A stretch of 64,000 nucleotides of DNA, taken from contig NC_018681.1 of assembly GCF_000250675.2 (NCBI RefSeq), forward strand, positions 8,556,001 through 8,620,000, given 5' to 3'. Under the pieces are notes generated by a model that saw nothing but the letters and a program-made list of their open reading frames with translations, was not told the DNA's origin and made no database searches. Both the position numbers and the translations under genes were made by a program. Positions within the stretch are counted from its first letter, which is position 1. Every line of letters starts with the position of its first letter. Source of the stretch: Nocardia brasiliensis ATCC 700358 (lineage in GTDB: Bacteria; Actinomycetota; Actinomycetes; Mycobacteriales; Mycobacteriaceae). This document shows positions 35,499 through 43,589 of this stretch, piece by piece.

Positions 35499-36269
35499 AT
35501 GACCACGGTCGAGAACGGTTCAGGAACAAAGGAACTCGCGGGAAAGCGGGCCCTGGTGACCGGCGGTACGCGCGGAATCGGCGCCGCCGTTGTGCGCCAA
35601 CTCCTGGACGCGGGCGCCGAGGTGCTGACGACCGCCCGGTCGGAAACGAGCACGGTACCGGAGGGGGCCGCCTTCGTGGCGGCCGACGTGCGAACTCGGG
35701 CTGGTGCGGAGACGCTCGCCGCAGCCGCACAGGGGATGTTCGGCGGCGTGGACATCCTGGTCCACAACGCGGGCGGGGCGAGTCCTTACCAAGGCGCACT
35801 GGCGATCCCGGACCAAGTGTGGCAGGACGCACTGGACTTGAACTTCCTGGCGTCGGTGCGGCTGGACTCGCTGGTGGCACCGGGGATGCGGGACCGGCGT
35901 TCGGGGACGATCGTGCACATCTCCTCGGCCGCAGTCCCCACCGTGGCGCCGCCGTTCCTGCACTACACGACAGCGAAGGCGGCGCTGGAGAACTACAGCC
36001 GCGGATTGGCTGCGGAATTGGCCCCGTTCGGAATCCGGGTCAACACCGTATCTCCCGGCAAAACCGCCACCCCTGGCGGCGAGGCGACGCGCGAGCAGTG
36101 GGCACACCTGGACTCGGGACCGGGCCAGAACAACACCACCCCACCGCTGGGCCGCGATGGCCGGCCCGCCGACATCGCCCACGCAGTGCTCTTCCTCGTC
36201 TCGCCGCGGGCAAGCTGGCTGACCGGAAGCAGCATCGTGGTCGACGGCGGCGAATTCCCCAGGGGCTGA
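35499..36269 (+). CDS. Short-chain dehydrogenase/reductase
   Basis: This 256-aa SDR has the NAD(P)-binding TGGTRGIG motif (about residues 21-28), HNAGG, the catalytic Ser in HISSAAV and the YxxxK motif as YTTAK. It would oxidise or reduce an alcohol or keto group. GAGAGGACAG precedes the ATG. It is monocistronic as far as can be seen. Confidence 0.92.
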   Translation: MTTVENGSGTKELAGKRALVTGGTRGIGAAVVRQLLDAGAEVLTTARSETSTVPEGAAFVAADVRTRAGAETLAAAAQGMFGGVDILVHNAGGASPYQGALAIPDQVWQDALDLNFLASVRLDSLVAPGMRDRRSGTIVHISSAAVPTVAPPFLHYTTAKAALENYSRGLAAELAPFGIRVNTVSPGKTATPGGEATREQWAHLDSGPGQNNTTPPLGRDGRPADIAHAVLFLVSPRASWLTGSSIVVDGGEFPRG

Positions 36270-36725
36270 ACAAAAGCGACGATCACAGCACTCGCGTAGC
36301 ACGCGACTACTTGGTGGCGACAACCCGCCGTAAGCGCAGCACCGTCTCCGTCGTGGACCCGCGCCTTTCAGCTCGGAAATCGTCTCCCCTGCTTCGCCAA
36401 CGGTCGGCCCGACTCGCGCAACCCGATCCGCCGAAAGCGCATCGGCCGCATACGATCTCGCACCGATTTGATGTCACGCCCTTACCACCGTCGCCACACG
36501 GGGCCACAGCCCAGACGTCAGCGACTGTCCCCGATTTTTGACGTCACCGACGACACCGCGTCGCCGGTGCTCGAGCAGCGTCATGCAAACGGAGCCCAAT
36601 GCCGTTGTGGCGCTTACGCCACAACGGCGCGAGGCCGCTCAGAGCGCTTGCAAGTCACGGATGTGCGAGGCCGCTCAGAGCGCTTGCGAGTCACGGATGT
36701 GCGAGGCCGCACTAGGGTGGCGGGC
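36270..36725. repeat. Hairpin plus 36-bp tandem repeat upstream of a lipoprotein
   Basis: This 456-bp gene-free region ends in two structures. A perfect 12-bp inverted repeat with loop CTTA lies at 36601-36628 (GCCGTTGTGGCG arm). Directly after it are two 36-bp direct repeats (36629-36664 and 36665-36700, two differences or fewer) starting GCGAGGCCGCTCAGAGCGC, plus a 10-bp partial third copy. They stop 16 bp before the lipoprotein ATG. They could be a leader structure or a copy-number-variable element. Confidence 0.8.
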
Positions 36726-37394
36726 ATGCGTATTGCGGCACTCGTTGCCCTTGTCTTGGCGCTCAGCGCCTGCTCCCAGTCCACTACCGGCCGCCCGCAG
36801 GCGGCCGAGGACCATCCGCCGGCGAAGACGACGACCGCCGCGCCTTCCTCGACAGCGCCCAGTCGCGAAGGGCAGTTGAAGGAACGCATCGCCTGGGTGC
36901 GGGCCGGTAGCGCCGCCGACGTCGGCCAGTATCACTCCGTCACCACCGAGGGCCGGCCCGCCACCGCACTGAACGGCGATATCGCTTTCACCAGTCCGTC
37001 CGGCAAGATCAGTTGCATCACCGGAACCGCGTACGGGATCGACGGACTCAACTGCGTCGTCAAACTGAAGAGCCCGTTACCGAAGCCCGGCGAAGGCTTC
37101 GGCAACTGGGACGGCGGCTACGTCAACTACACCGGCACGAAACTGACGGTCGGCCAATTCCGTGGCGACCCTGGACTTTTCGTCAACGGCAACGGCCAGA
37201 CGCTGCCCTACGACAGCACCCTGACCTTCGACAACTACACCTGCCGCATCGCGACGAGCGGCCTCACCTGCGTCGACCCGGCCGACCGCAGCGGCGTGCA
37301 GATGAGCGACGACGGCGTCGTCGCGCTGGGCTGCCTGCGGGAAGTCCCCGCAGCTCAACGCGAAAGCTCGGTCGGCCAAGCCTTCGGCTGCTGA
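36726..37394 (+). CDS. Secreted lipoprotein, unknown family
   Basis: This 222-aa protein has a lipoprotein signal peptide ending LALSAC and a low-complexity Thr/Pro/Ala linker, then a folded domain with four Cys pairs possible (CITG, LNCVV, YTCRI, LTCVD, LGCLR, FGC). The pattern resembles secreted mycobacterial/nocardial domains of unknown function. The frame runs upstream through the 36-bp repeats to 36468, but ATG 36726 begins the signal peptide. Confidence 0.8.
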   Translation: MRIAALVALVLALSACSQSTTGRPQAAEDHPPAKTTTAAPSSTAPSREGQLKERIAWVRAGSAADVGQYHSVTTEGRPATALNGDIAFTSPSGKISCITGTAYGIDGLNCVVKLKSPLPKPGEGFGNWDGGYVNYTGTKLTVGQFRGDPGLFVNGNGQTLPYDSTLTFDNYTCRIATSGLTCVDPADRSGVQMSDDGVVALGCLREVPAAQRESSVGQAFGC

Positions 37395-37435
37395 ACCACA
37401 CCCCGGTCCGCTGACCGAACCACCCTGCTCATTCC

Positions 37436-37459
37436 CCCGCTGGCCCGGCCCAGCGGGGT
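37436..37459. terminator. GC-rich hairpin between two lipoprotein genes
   Basis: CCCCGCTGG and CCAGCGGGG form a 9-bp stem with a short loop between the two lipoprotein genes. No T-tract follows. It may attenuate read-through or mark the end of the first transcript. Confidence 0.4.
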
Positions 37460-37471
37460 TAGGGTGGCGGC

Positions 37472-38062
37472 ATGCGTGGCACCGCATTGGCCCTCCTCGC
37501 TGTGGCTCTGCCCCTGACCGCGTGCGGAGCCGATACGCCGGACCGATCCGGCGCTGCCAACACGCCATCGGCCTCCGCCACGACACTGCCCCCACCGCCG
37601 GCCAGCAGCCCCGCCCCACCGCTCACCACCGCGCCCGAAGGCATATCGTCCTGCGCCGCAAAAGATCTCACCGTCACCGCGGGCACACCCGACGGCGCCG
37701 CAGGCCACGTCTACCTCTCCCTGCGCTTCACCAACACCGGCACCGCCCCCTGCTCCCTCACCGGCTACCCCACGGTCTCTCTGGCCACAGGCACACCCCC
37801 GACCCCCGTCGGCCCCCCTGCTGAACCAGACACCGAAAGCACTCTCCCCCAACCACTCACCCTCGCCCCCGGCGACACCGCCGTCTCCACCCTCCGCTAC
37901 ACCCAGGCGGGCAACTTCGAATGCGACCGAGCCCCCACCACCCACCTACTCGTAGCCCCACCCAACGCCCCCGTCCCACACCCTTTCCCCTTCACCGCCA
38001 CCGCCTGCACCAACCCCGCCTACCTCCTCCTCCACCTGACCCACCTCACCCCCGCCCCCTAA
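37472..38062 (+). CDS. DUF4232 lipoprotein
   Basis: This 196-aa protein has a signal peptide ending LPLTAC, a Pro/Ala/Ser-rich linker and a DUF4232 domain (about residues 60-196) with the typical LRFTNTGTAPCSLTGYPTVS segment. Such proteins are exported and of unknown function in actinobacteria. The 3' half is extremely C-rich on the coding strand. Confidence 0.88.
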   Translation: MRGTALALLAVALPLTACGADTPDRSGAANTPSASATTLPPPPASSPAPPLTTAPEGISSCAAKDLTVTAGTPDGAAGHVYLSLRFTNTGTAPCSLTGYPTVSLATGTPPTPVGPPAEPDTESTLPQPLTLAPGDTAVSTLRYTQAGNFECDRAPTTHLLVAPPNAPVPHPFPFTATACTNPAYLLLHLTHLTPAP

Positions 38063-38094
38063 CCGACTGCCAGGTTCCGAAACCCGTAGAAGAT

Positions 38095-38128
38095 ATGTGG
38101 CTACAATGGGTGCTATAGATGTGGCCAC
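38095..38128. promoter_or_regulatory. Paired operator-like repeats before the TA module
   Basis: ATGTGGCTAC (38095-38104) and ATGTGGCCAC (38119-38128) are direct repeats 24 bp apart, with TATAGA between them as a possible -10. They lie 12-45 bp before the antitoxin start, the usual place for autoregulation by an antitoxin. Confidence 0.4.
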
Positions 38129-38140
38129 CAGGAGGCAGTC

Positions 38141-38395
38141 ATGAATGTCGGTATACGTGAACTACGCGACGGATTGAGCCGGCACCTGGCTGAGGTCCGC
38201 GCTGGGCGGACGGTTACCGTCACCGATCACGGACAACCGATTGCCCGCATCGTCCCGGTCGGGCGGCTCACCAGATTGGAGCAGCTCCGACAGGAAGGGC
38301 GCGTGCACCCAGCGCGGATGCGTAAGCAACCCTCCCCGGAGCCGGTCAAAACCCACGGATCCGTGAGCGACCTCATCGAAGAGCAGCGCCGTTGA
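38141..38395 (+). CDS. vapB: Type II antitoxin, Phd/YefM (VapB-like)
   Basis: This 84-aa antitoxin has the prevent-host-death fold: MNVGIRELRDGLSRHLAEVRAG, then TVTVTDHGQPIARIVPV. The C-terminal tail would wrap the toxin. AGGAGG precedes the ATG. Its stop overlaps the toxin start (TTGA), giving coupled translation with the PIN toxin. Confidence 0.92.
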   Translation: MNVGIRELRDGLSRHLAEVRAGRTVTVTDHGQPIARIVPVGRLTRLEQLRQEGRVHPARMRKQPSPEPVKTHGSVSDLIEEQRR

Positions 38396-38826
38396 TCGGC
38401 TACTTGGATACTTCAGCATTTGTACCCCTGCTGGTTGATGAGCCCAGCACCCAGGCCTGTCGCAAATTCTGGGACTACGCAGATGCAGTGGTCTCCAGTC
38501 GCCTGCTCTATGTGGAAACCGCGGCGGCACTTGCCCAAGCTCACCGAATGGGCCGCATCGATGACAGACAACACGCCGCGTCGGTTCGACTGTTGGACCA
38601 ACTTTGGCCGCAGGTCGAGATCGCCGATGTCGATGAGCCCGTCGTGTTCCGTGCCGCAGAGCTGGCCGATCAACTAGCTCTACGAGGATACGATGCAGTC
38701 CACTGCGCTTCTGCCGAGCAACTGGAGGACACAGACTTGGTAGCTGCGACAGGCGACAGTCGATTGCTCGCGGCTTGGAAGTCCCTCGGCATAGCCACTT
38801 TTGACACCAACGCACCAGCCGACTAG
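38392..38826 (+). CDS. vapC: PIN-domain toxin (VapC)
   Basis: This 144-aa ribonuclease toxin of the VapC family has the acidic residues of the PIN active site in GYLDTSAF (Asp6), VETAAAL (Glu), YDAVHCA (Asp) and ATGDSRL (Asp). It begins with TTG, overlapping the antitoxin stop. Codon use is more AT-rich than in the flanking genes, which suggests horizontal acquisition. Its stop overlaps the convergent gene by the 4-bp sequence CTAG. Confidence 0.92.
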   Translation: MIGYLDTSAFVPLLVDEPSTQACRKFWDYADAVVSSRLLYVETAAALAQAHRMGRIDDRQHAASVRLLDQLWPQVEIADVDEPVVFRAAELADQLALRGYDAVHCASAEQLEDTDLVAATGDSRLLAAWKSLGIATFDTNAPAD

Positions 38827-39269
38827 CCGAAGTCCCCTTCCGGCTCCTTGACGACCAGTTCGAGCAGCGCGGGATCAGCATAGGTCTCCGCGGTGTGCCG
38901 CCACTGCGTCAGCAAAGACGCGATGGGGGCGAGGTTTTCCAGAGCTGCGGCGCCCTGCGCTACCGCAACGAGTTCCCGTAAGAACTGGTCCATGTCCGCA
39001 TCGGGCAGGAAGGTCACCCAGGGAACAGCGTCCGGCAGCACGTCACGCACCGCCTCCGCACCGACCCGGCGGATCAATCCGGCCAGCAGACGCGCGGTGA
39101 AATCGACGACGGCGCCCTCGGCATCGAGCTGCTCTACCCGCATCAGTGCGAGGTCGCCCGCATCCCGACGGCGCAGACGCACAGCCCGGACCTGATCCAG
39201 CAGCCCAGCCGTCACGGCAGGCTTGTGTAGCAGTTCACTGAACGGGACCACGTCATATGCCGCACTCAT
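38823..39269 (-). CDS. Phd-like orphan antitoxin-type protein
   Basis: This 148-aa protein starts MSAAYDVVPFSELL and has RLRRRDAGDLALM near residue 32, a pattern of the prevent-host-death antitoxin group. The longer C-terminal helical part is unassigned. No toxin gene follows on its strand, so it may be an orphan or control a distant toxin. The longer frame to 39476 is not used because ATG 39269 directly follows an operator-like dyad. Confidence 0.6.
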   Translation of the reverse strand: MSAAYDVVPFSELLHKPAVTAGLLDQVRAVRLRRRDAGDLALMRVEQLDAEGAVVDFTARLLAGLIRRVGAEAVRDVLPDAVPWVTFLPDADMDQFLRELVAVAQGAAALENLAPIASLLTQWRHTAETYADPALLELVVKEPEGDFG

Positions 39270-39293
39270 AACATCCACACTACCTCGGATGTT
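39270..39293. promoter_or_regulatory. Operator-like dyad AACATCC-N10-GGATGTT
   Basis: A perfect 7-bp inverted repeat with a 10-base gap lies immediately upstream of the orphan antitoxin-type gene. This is the expected position for autorepression. Confidence 0.5.
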
Positions 39294-39307
39294 CACGAAC
39301 ACATGCC

Positions 39308-39367
39308 GACCCATCCGAAAACGCCGAACGGCGCACCTCCGGTGGAGCGACGCCGTTCGGGTCAGCG
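39308..39367 (-). repeat. Second copy of the tuf terminator repeat
   Basis: This 60-bp segment nearly matches 39972-40032 directly behind tuf (only a few substitutions and small indels). It contains a hairpin at 39324-39360 (CCGAACGGCG and CGCCGTTCGG arms) followed on the minus strand by CGTTTTCGG, so it can act as a terminator for the DUF5615 gene. The stop codon of that gene lies inside the repeat. Confidence 0.85.
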
Positions 39368-39696
39368 CACCTCGATGATCTTTTCGCCGGCTTCGAGCAT
39401 CTCTACAACCGTGGGGAAGATGCCGAGGAACGCATCCAGCAGTACTTTTCTCGAACAGTTCCCGATCCTGAGCCACACCACTGCGGGTGCCGGAGTATCG
39501 GGCTTGGACTGACCGATCACGATGAAGTCTTCGTCTTTGGTGACGATGACGGCCGCACGGCGCAGCGCCTCATCCCATACCGCATGGTCCGAGGCGGACA
39601 ACATGTCGATGTCGCAGACGTGTACGGCATCGTGCCCTTCGTTCGTGATAGCGCGGGCCAATGCAGGGGCAGTTGTGCGTCGATGAGGAATCTCAA
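39362..39696 (-). pseudogene. DUF5615 PIN-like toxin, frameshifted
   Basis: The N-terminus (TTG AGA TTC..., LRFLIDAQLP) and the rest (LARAITNEGHDAVHVCDIDM...) are in different frames. Adding one C to the C4 run at 39666-39669 restores LPPALARAITNEGHD, the expected family sequence, in a 111-residue frame from TTG 39696 to 39362. Without it only the C-terminal 99 aa can be read. DUF5615 proteins are PIN-like toxins partnered with DUF433 antitoxins, as here. A sequencing error in the run cannot be excluded. Confidence 0.78.
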
Positions 39697-39911
39697 CAGG
39701 CTGACCGCAGGATCGGATGATCGATCTCCGCAGCCGCGAACGCCAGGCAGGCGCGAATGTCCTCTAGTTCCAGGTACGGATAATCAGCGAGGATAGTTTC
39801 CTCGCTCTCCCCTGCAGCAAGCAGTTCGAGTACATCCTTCACCCTGATTCGCATACCGCGAATACATGGCCGCCCACCACTCTGGTTCGGGTCGAACGTA
39901 ATCCTGGACAC
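39693..39911 (-). CDS. DUF433 antitoxin
   Basis: This 72-aa protein has the DUF433 pattern ITFDPNQSGGRPCIRGMRI, then DVLELLAAGESEETILADYP and a helical tail. It is the usual antitoxin partner of DUF5615. GTG 39911 starts the conserved part; the frame is open to 39965. Its stop overlaps the TTG of the next gene (TTGA), the same coupling as in the VapBC pair nearby. Confidence 0.85.
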   Translation of the reverse strand: MSRITFDPNQSGGRPCIRGMRIRVKDVLELLAAGESEETILADYPYLELEDIRACLAFAAAEIDHPILRSAC

Positions 39912-39921
39912 GGATAGAACA

Positions 39922-39934
39922 TACCTACGAGGTA
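39922..39934. promoter_or_regulatory. TACCT-N3-AGGTA dyad before the DUF433 gene
   Basis: A short inverted repeat TACCTACGAGGTA lies 11-23 bp upstream of the DUF433 start. It is a plausible autoregulation operator for this module. Confidence 0.4.
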
Positions 39935-39971
39935 GGACAGCGTTCCGCTGGTTTTTGCAAGGCACGGAAGC

Positions 39972-40032
39972 GACCCATCCCCGAAACGCCGAACGGCGCC
40001 GCTCCGGAGGAGCGACGCCGTTCGGGTCAGCG
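39972..40032 (-). terminator. tuf: tuf terminator (first copy of the duplicated repeat)
   Basis: The hairpin at 39989-40025 has a 10-bp outer stem (CCGAACGGCG and CGCCGTTCGG) and a 6-bp inner stem (CGCTCC and GGAGCG), followed on the minus strand by CGTTTCGGG. It ends the str operon transcript. The flanking sequence recurs at 39308-39367. Confidence 0.85.
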
Positions 40033-40042
40033 ATTCAGGGAA

Positions 40043-41233
40043 TCACTTGATGATCTTCGTGACGCGACCGGCGCCGACGGTGCGGCCACCCTCGCGGATC
40101 GCGAAGCGCAGACCCTCGTCCATGGCGACCGGCTGGATCAGCTTGACGGACATCTCGGTGTTGTCACCGGGCATGACCATCTCGGTGCCCTCGGGCAGGG
40201 TCACAACGCCCGTCACGTCAGTCGTACGGAAGTAGAACTGCGGACGGTAGTTGTTGAAGAACGGGGTGTGGCGGCCGCCCTCGTCCTTCGACAGGATGTA
40301 CGCCTGGCCCTCGAACTCGGTGTGCGGGGTGGTGGTGCCCGGCTTCACGACGACCTGGCCACGCTCGACATCTTCGCGCTTGATACCACGAACGAGCAGA
40401 CCGACGTTGTCGCCTGCCTGGCCCTGATCGAGCAGCTTGCGGAACATCTCGATACCGGTGACGGTGGTCTTGGTGCTCTTTTCGCGGATGCCGACGATCT
40501 CGACTTCCTCGTTCACGTTGATGATGCCGCGCTCGACACGACCGGTGACGACGGTGCCACGACCGGTGATGGTGAACACGTCCTCGACGGGCATGAGGAA
40601 CGGCTTGTCGGTCTCGCGGACCGGGTCCGGGATCGACTCGTCGACGGCGTTCATCAGTTCCAGAACCGACTCGGTCCACTTCGGGTCGCCCTCGAGCGCC
40701 TTCAGACCGGAGACGCGCACGACCGGCGCGTCCTCGTCGAATTCCTGGGCGGCCAGCAGTTCGCGGACCTCCATCTCGACGAGCTCGAGGATTTCCTCGT
40801 CGTCGACCATGTCCGACTTGTTCAGCGCGACCAGGATGTAGGGCACGCCGACCTGACGGGCGAGCAGCACGTGCTCACGCGTCTGGGGCATCGGGCCGTC
40901 GGTCGCGGCGACCACGAGGATGGCACCGTCCATCTGCGCCGCACCGGTGATCATGTTCTTGATGTAGTCCGCGTGGCCCGGAGCGTCGACGTGCGCGTAG
41001 TGGCGCTTTTCCGTCTGGTACTCGACGTGGGAGATGTTGATCGTGATACCACGAGCCTTCTCCTCCGGCGCCTTATCGATCTGATCGAACGCGAACGCGT
41101 CGTTCAGATCCGGGAACTTGTCAGCCAGCACCTTGGTGATCGCTGCAGTCAGCGTGGTCTTGCCGTGGTCGACGTGACCGATGGTGCCGATGTTGACGTG
41201 CGGCTTCGTCCGCTCGAACTTCGCCTTCGCCAC
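40043..41233 (-). CDS. tuf: Elongation factor Tu
   Basis: This 396-aa GTPase delivers aminoacyl-tRNA to the ribosome. The G1 loop GHVDHGKT, switch segment RGITINISHVEYQT, G3 DAPGHADY and G4 NKSDM are intact, followed by domains II and III. GTG 41233 is preceded by AGGAGGAC. It is the last gene of the str operon, 115 bp after fusA. Confidence 0.99.
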   Translation of the reverse strand: MAKAKFERTKPHVNIGTIGHVDHGKTTLTAAITKVLADKFPDLNDAFAFDQIDKAPEEKARGITINISHVEYQTEKRHYAHVDAPGHADYIKNMITGAAQMDGAILVVAATDGPMPQTREHVLLARQVGVPYILVALNKSDMVDDEEILELVEMEVRELLAAQEFDEDAPVVRVSGLKALEGDPKWTESVLELMNAVDESIPDPVRETDKPFLMPVEDVFTITGRGTVVTGRVERGIINVNEEVEIVGIREKSTKTTVTGIEMFRKLLDQGQAGDNVGLLVRGIKREDVERGQVVVKPGTTTPHTEFEGQAYILSKDEGGRHTPFFNNYRPQFYFRTTDVTGVVTLPEGTEMVMPGDNTEMSVKLIQPVAMDEGLRFAIREGGRTVGAGRVTKIIK

Positions 41234-41348
41234 TGTGGTGTCCTCCTGGACTTGTTGGTGCGTGCAGTTGCAGCAGTGCGGTTATTACTTGGGGTCGTGC
41301 TGACTCCCGGCATCGGGGGCAAGTCTTGCACCTGCCCCCGACTGGGTA

Positions 41349-43451
41349 CTACTCGCCGGTCGCCTTGGCGATGATCTCCTTCGACACGTTGGCCGGAACC
41401 TCCGCGTACGAGTTGAACACCATGGAGTAGTTCGCCCGGCCCTGGGTCTTCGACCGCAGGTCACCGATGTAACCGAACATCTCCGAGAGCGGAACCAGCG
41501 CCTTGACGACACGGGCACCACTGCGTTCCTCCATGGCCTGGATCTGGCCACGGCGGGAGTTCAGGTCGCCGATCACTTCGCCCATGTAGTCCTCGGGCGT
41601 GATGACCTCGACCGCCATCAGCGGTTCGAGAATCACCGGACCGGCCTTACGAGCCGCTTCCTTCAGGGCCTGCGAGCCGGCGATCTTGAACGCCATTTCC
41701 GAAGAGTCGACGTCGTGGTAAGCGCCGTCGAGCAGGATGACCTTCAGGTTCACCAGCGGGTAGCCCGCGAGCACACCGTACTGCATGGCGTCCTGCGCAC
41801 CGGCGTCCACCGAAGGGATGTACTCGCGCGGAACGCGACCACCCGAGACCTTGTTCTCGAACTCGTAGGTCGCGCCGTCCTCGCCGACGAACGGCTCGAG
41901 GGCGATGATGACCTTCGCGAACTGGCCGGAGCCACCCGTCTGCTTCTTGTGGGTGAACTCGAGCTTCTCGACCTTCTTGGTGATCGTCTCGCGGTAGGCC
42001 ACCTGCGGCTTGCCGACGTTCGCCTCGACCTTGAACTCGCGACGCATGCGGTCGACGAGGATGTCGAGGTGGAGCTCGCCCATACCGCCGATGACGGTCT
42101 GGCCGGTCTCCTGGTCGAGCTTGACCGAGAAGGTCGGGTCCTCTTCCGAGAGACGCTGGATCGCGGTGCCCAGCTTCTCCTGGTCGGACTTGGTCTTCGG
42201 CTCGATGGAGACCTCGATGACCGGGTCCGGGAAGGTCATGGACTCGAGCACGATCTGGTTCTGCGGATCGCAGAGGGTGTCACCGGTGGTGGTGTCCTTC
42301 AGGCCGATGACCGCGTAGATGTGGCCGGCCATGGCCTCGCCGACCGGGTTCTCCTTGTTGGAGTGCATCTGGAACAGCTTGCCCAGACGCTCCTTCTTGC
42401 CCTTGGTCGAGTTGATGACCTGGGCGCCGGAGTCGACCTTGCCGGAGTACACGCGGACGTAGGTCAGCTTGCCGAAGAAGGGGTGCACGGCGATCTTGAA
42501 CGCCAGCGCCGCGAACGGCTCCGAGGTGTTCGCGTCGCGGTGGATGACCTCGTCTTCCTTGTTCGGCACGTGACCGTCGGTGCCGCCGTCGTCCAGCGGG
42601 GTCGGCAGGTAGTCGATCACCGCGTCGAGCATGGGCTGCACGCCCTTGTTCTTGAACGCGGAGCCACACAGGATCGGGTACAGCTCGGAGTTGACCGTCA
42701 TCTTGCGGATGGCGCCCTTGATCTCCTCGATCGTGAGCTCCTCGCCGCCGAAGAACTTCTCGAGCAGCGCCTCGTCGGACTCGGCGACGGTCTCCAGCAG
42801 TTCCTGACGGTACTGCTCGGCCTTCTCCTTGAGATCGGCCGGGATCTCCTCGACCTCGTACTTCTCGCCGAGCTTGGTCTCGCCCTTCCAGACCTTGGCG
42901 TTCATCTCGACCAGGTCGACGATGCCCTCGAAGGTGTCCTCCGCGCCGATCGGCAGCTGGATGACCAGCGGCTTGGCACCGAGGCGGTCCTTGATGGTCT
43001 GCACGGTGAAGTAGAAGTCCGCGCCGAGCTTGTCCATCTTGTTGACGAAGCAGATTCGCGGCACGTCGTACTTGTCGGCCTGACGCCACACCTGCTCGGA
43101 CTGCGGCTCGACGCCTTCCTTGCCGTCGAACACCGCAACGGCGCCGTCGAGCACGCGCAGCGACCGCTCCACCTCGACGGTGAAGTCGACGTGCCCGGGG
43201 GTGTCGATGATGTTGATCTGGTTGTCGTTCCAGAAGCACGTGGTAGCCGCGGAGGTGATGGTGATACCACGCTCCTGCTCCTGCTCCATCCAGTCCATCG
43301 TGGCCGCGCCGTCGTGGACCTCACCGATCTTGTAGGTGATACCGGTGTAGAAGAGGATGCGTTCAGTTGTGGTCGTCTTGCCCGCATCAATGTGGGCCAT
43401 GATGCCGATGTTGCGGACCTTGTTCAGGTCGGTGAGCACGTCCTGTGCCAC
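41349..43451 (-). CDS. fusA: Elongation factor G
   Basis: This 700-aa translocase GTPase has the G1 loop AHIDAGKTTTTERIL, G3 DTPGHVDF and G4 NKMDKLGA, then the four further EF-G domains. GTG 43451 is preceded by GGGGAAG. It lies in the standard rpsL-rpsG-fusA-tuf order. Confidence 0.99.
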   Translation of the reverse strand: MAQDVLTDLNKVRNIGIMAHIDAGKTTTTERILFYTGITYKIGEVHDGAATMDWMEQEQERGITITSAATTCFWNDNQINIIDTPGHVDFTVEVERSLRVLDGAVAVFDGKEGVEPQSEQVWRQADKYDVPRICFVNKMDKLGADFYFTVQTIKDRLGAKPLVIQLPIGAEDTFEGIVDLVEMNAKVWKGETKLGEKYEVEEIPADLKEKAEQYRQELLETVAESDEALLEKFFGGEELTIEEIKGAIRKMTVNSELYPILCGSAFKNKGVQPMLDAVIDYLPTPLDDGGTDGHVPNKEDEVIHRDANTSEPFAALAFKIAVHPFFGKLTYVRVYSGKVDSGAQVINSTKGKKERLGKLFQMHSNKENPVGEAMAGHIYAVIGLKDTTTGDTLCDPQNQIVLESMTFPDPVIEVSIEPKTKSDQEKLGTAIQRLSEEDPTFSVKLDQETGQTVIGGMGELHLDILVDRMRREFKVEANVGKPQVAYRETITKKVEKLEFTHKKQTGGSGQFAKVIIALEPFVGEDGATYEFENKVSGGRVPREYIPSVDAGAQDAMQYGVLAGYPLVNLKVILLDGAYHDVDSSEMAFKIAGSQALKEAARKAGPVILEPLMAVEVITPEDYMGEVIGDLNSRRGQIQAMEERSGARVVKALVPLSEMFGYIGDLRSKTQGRANYSMVFNSYAEVPANVSKEIIAKATGE

Positions 43452-43589
43452 GGAAATCTTCCCCGCTCGTAGCTAGTTGGGATTTTCGGGGACGACCCTG
43501 TGGTCGTCACTATGTCAACGCCGGCAGCGGCAGGTGAGTGCCGCGGCCGGCTGTGCCTCCCGACCCAATAACAACGGGCCGGGCAGACG

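Noticed and set aside
36468..36725. Upstream in-frame extension of the lipoprotein
   Set aside because: It would place 86 Arg-rich residues before a normal lipoprotein signal peptide; ATG 36726 is the natural start.
40268..43472. Long plus-strand frames opposite tuf and fusA
   Set aside because: They are His/Leu/Val-rich shadows of strongly conserved elongation factor genes.
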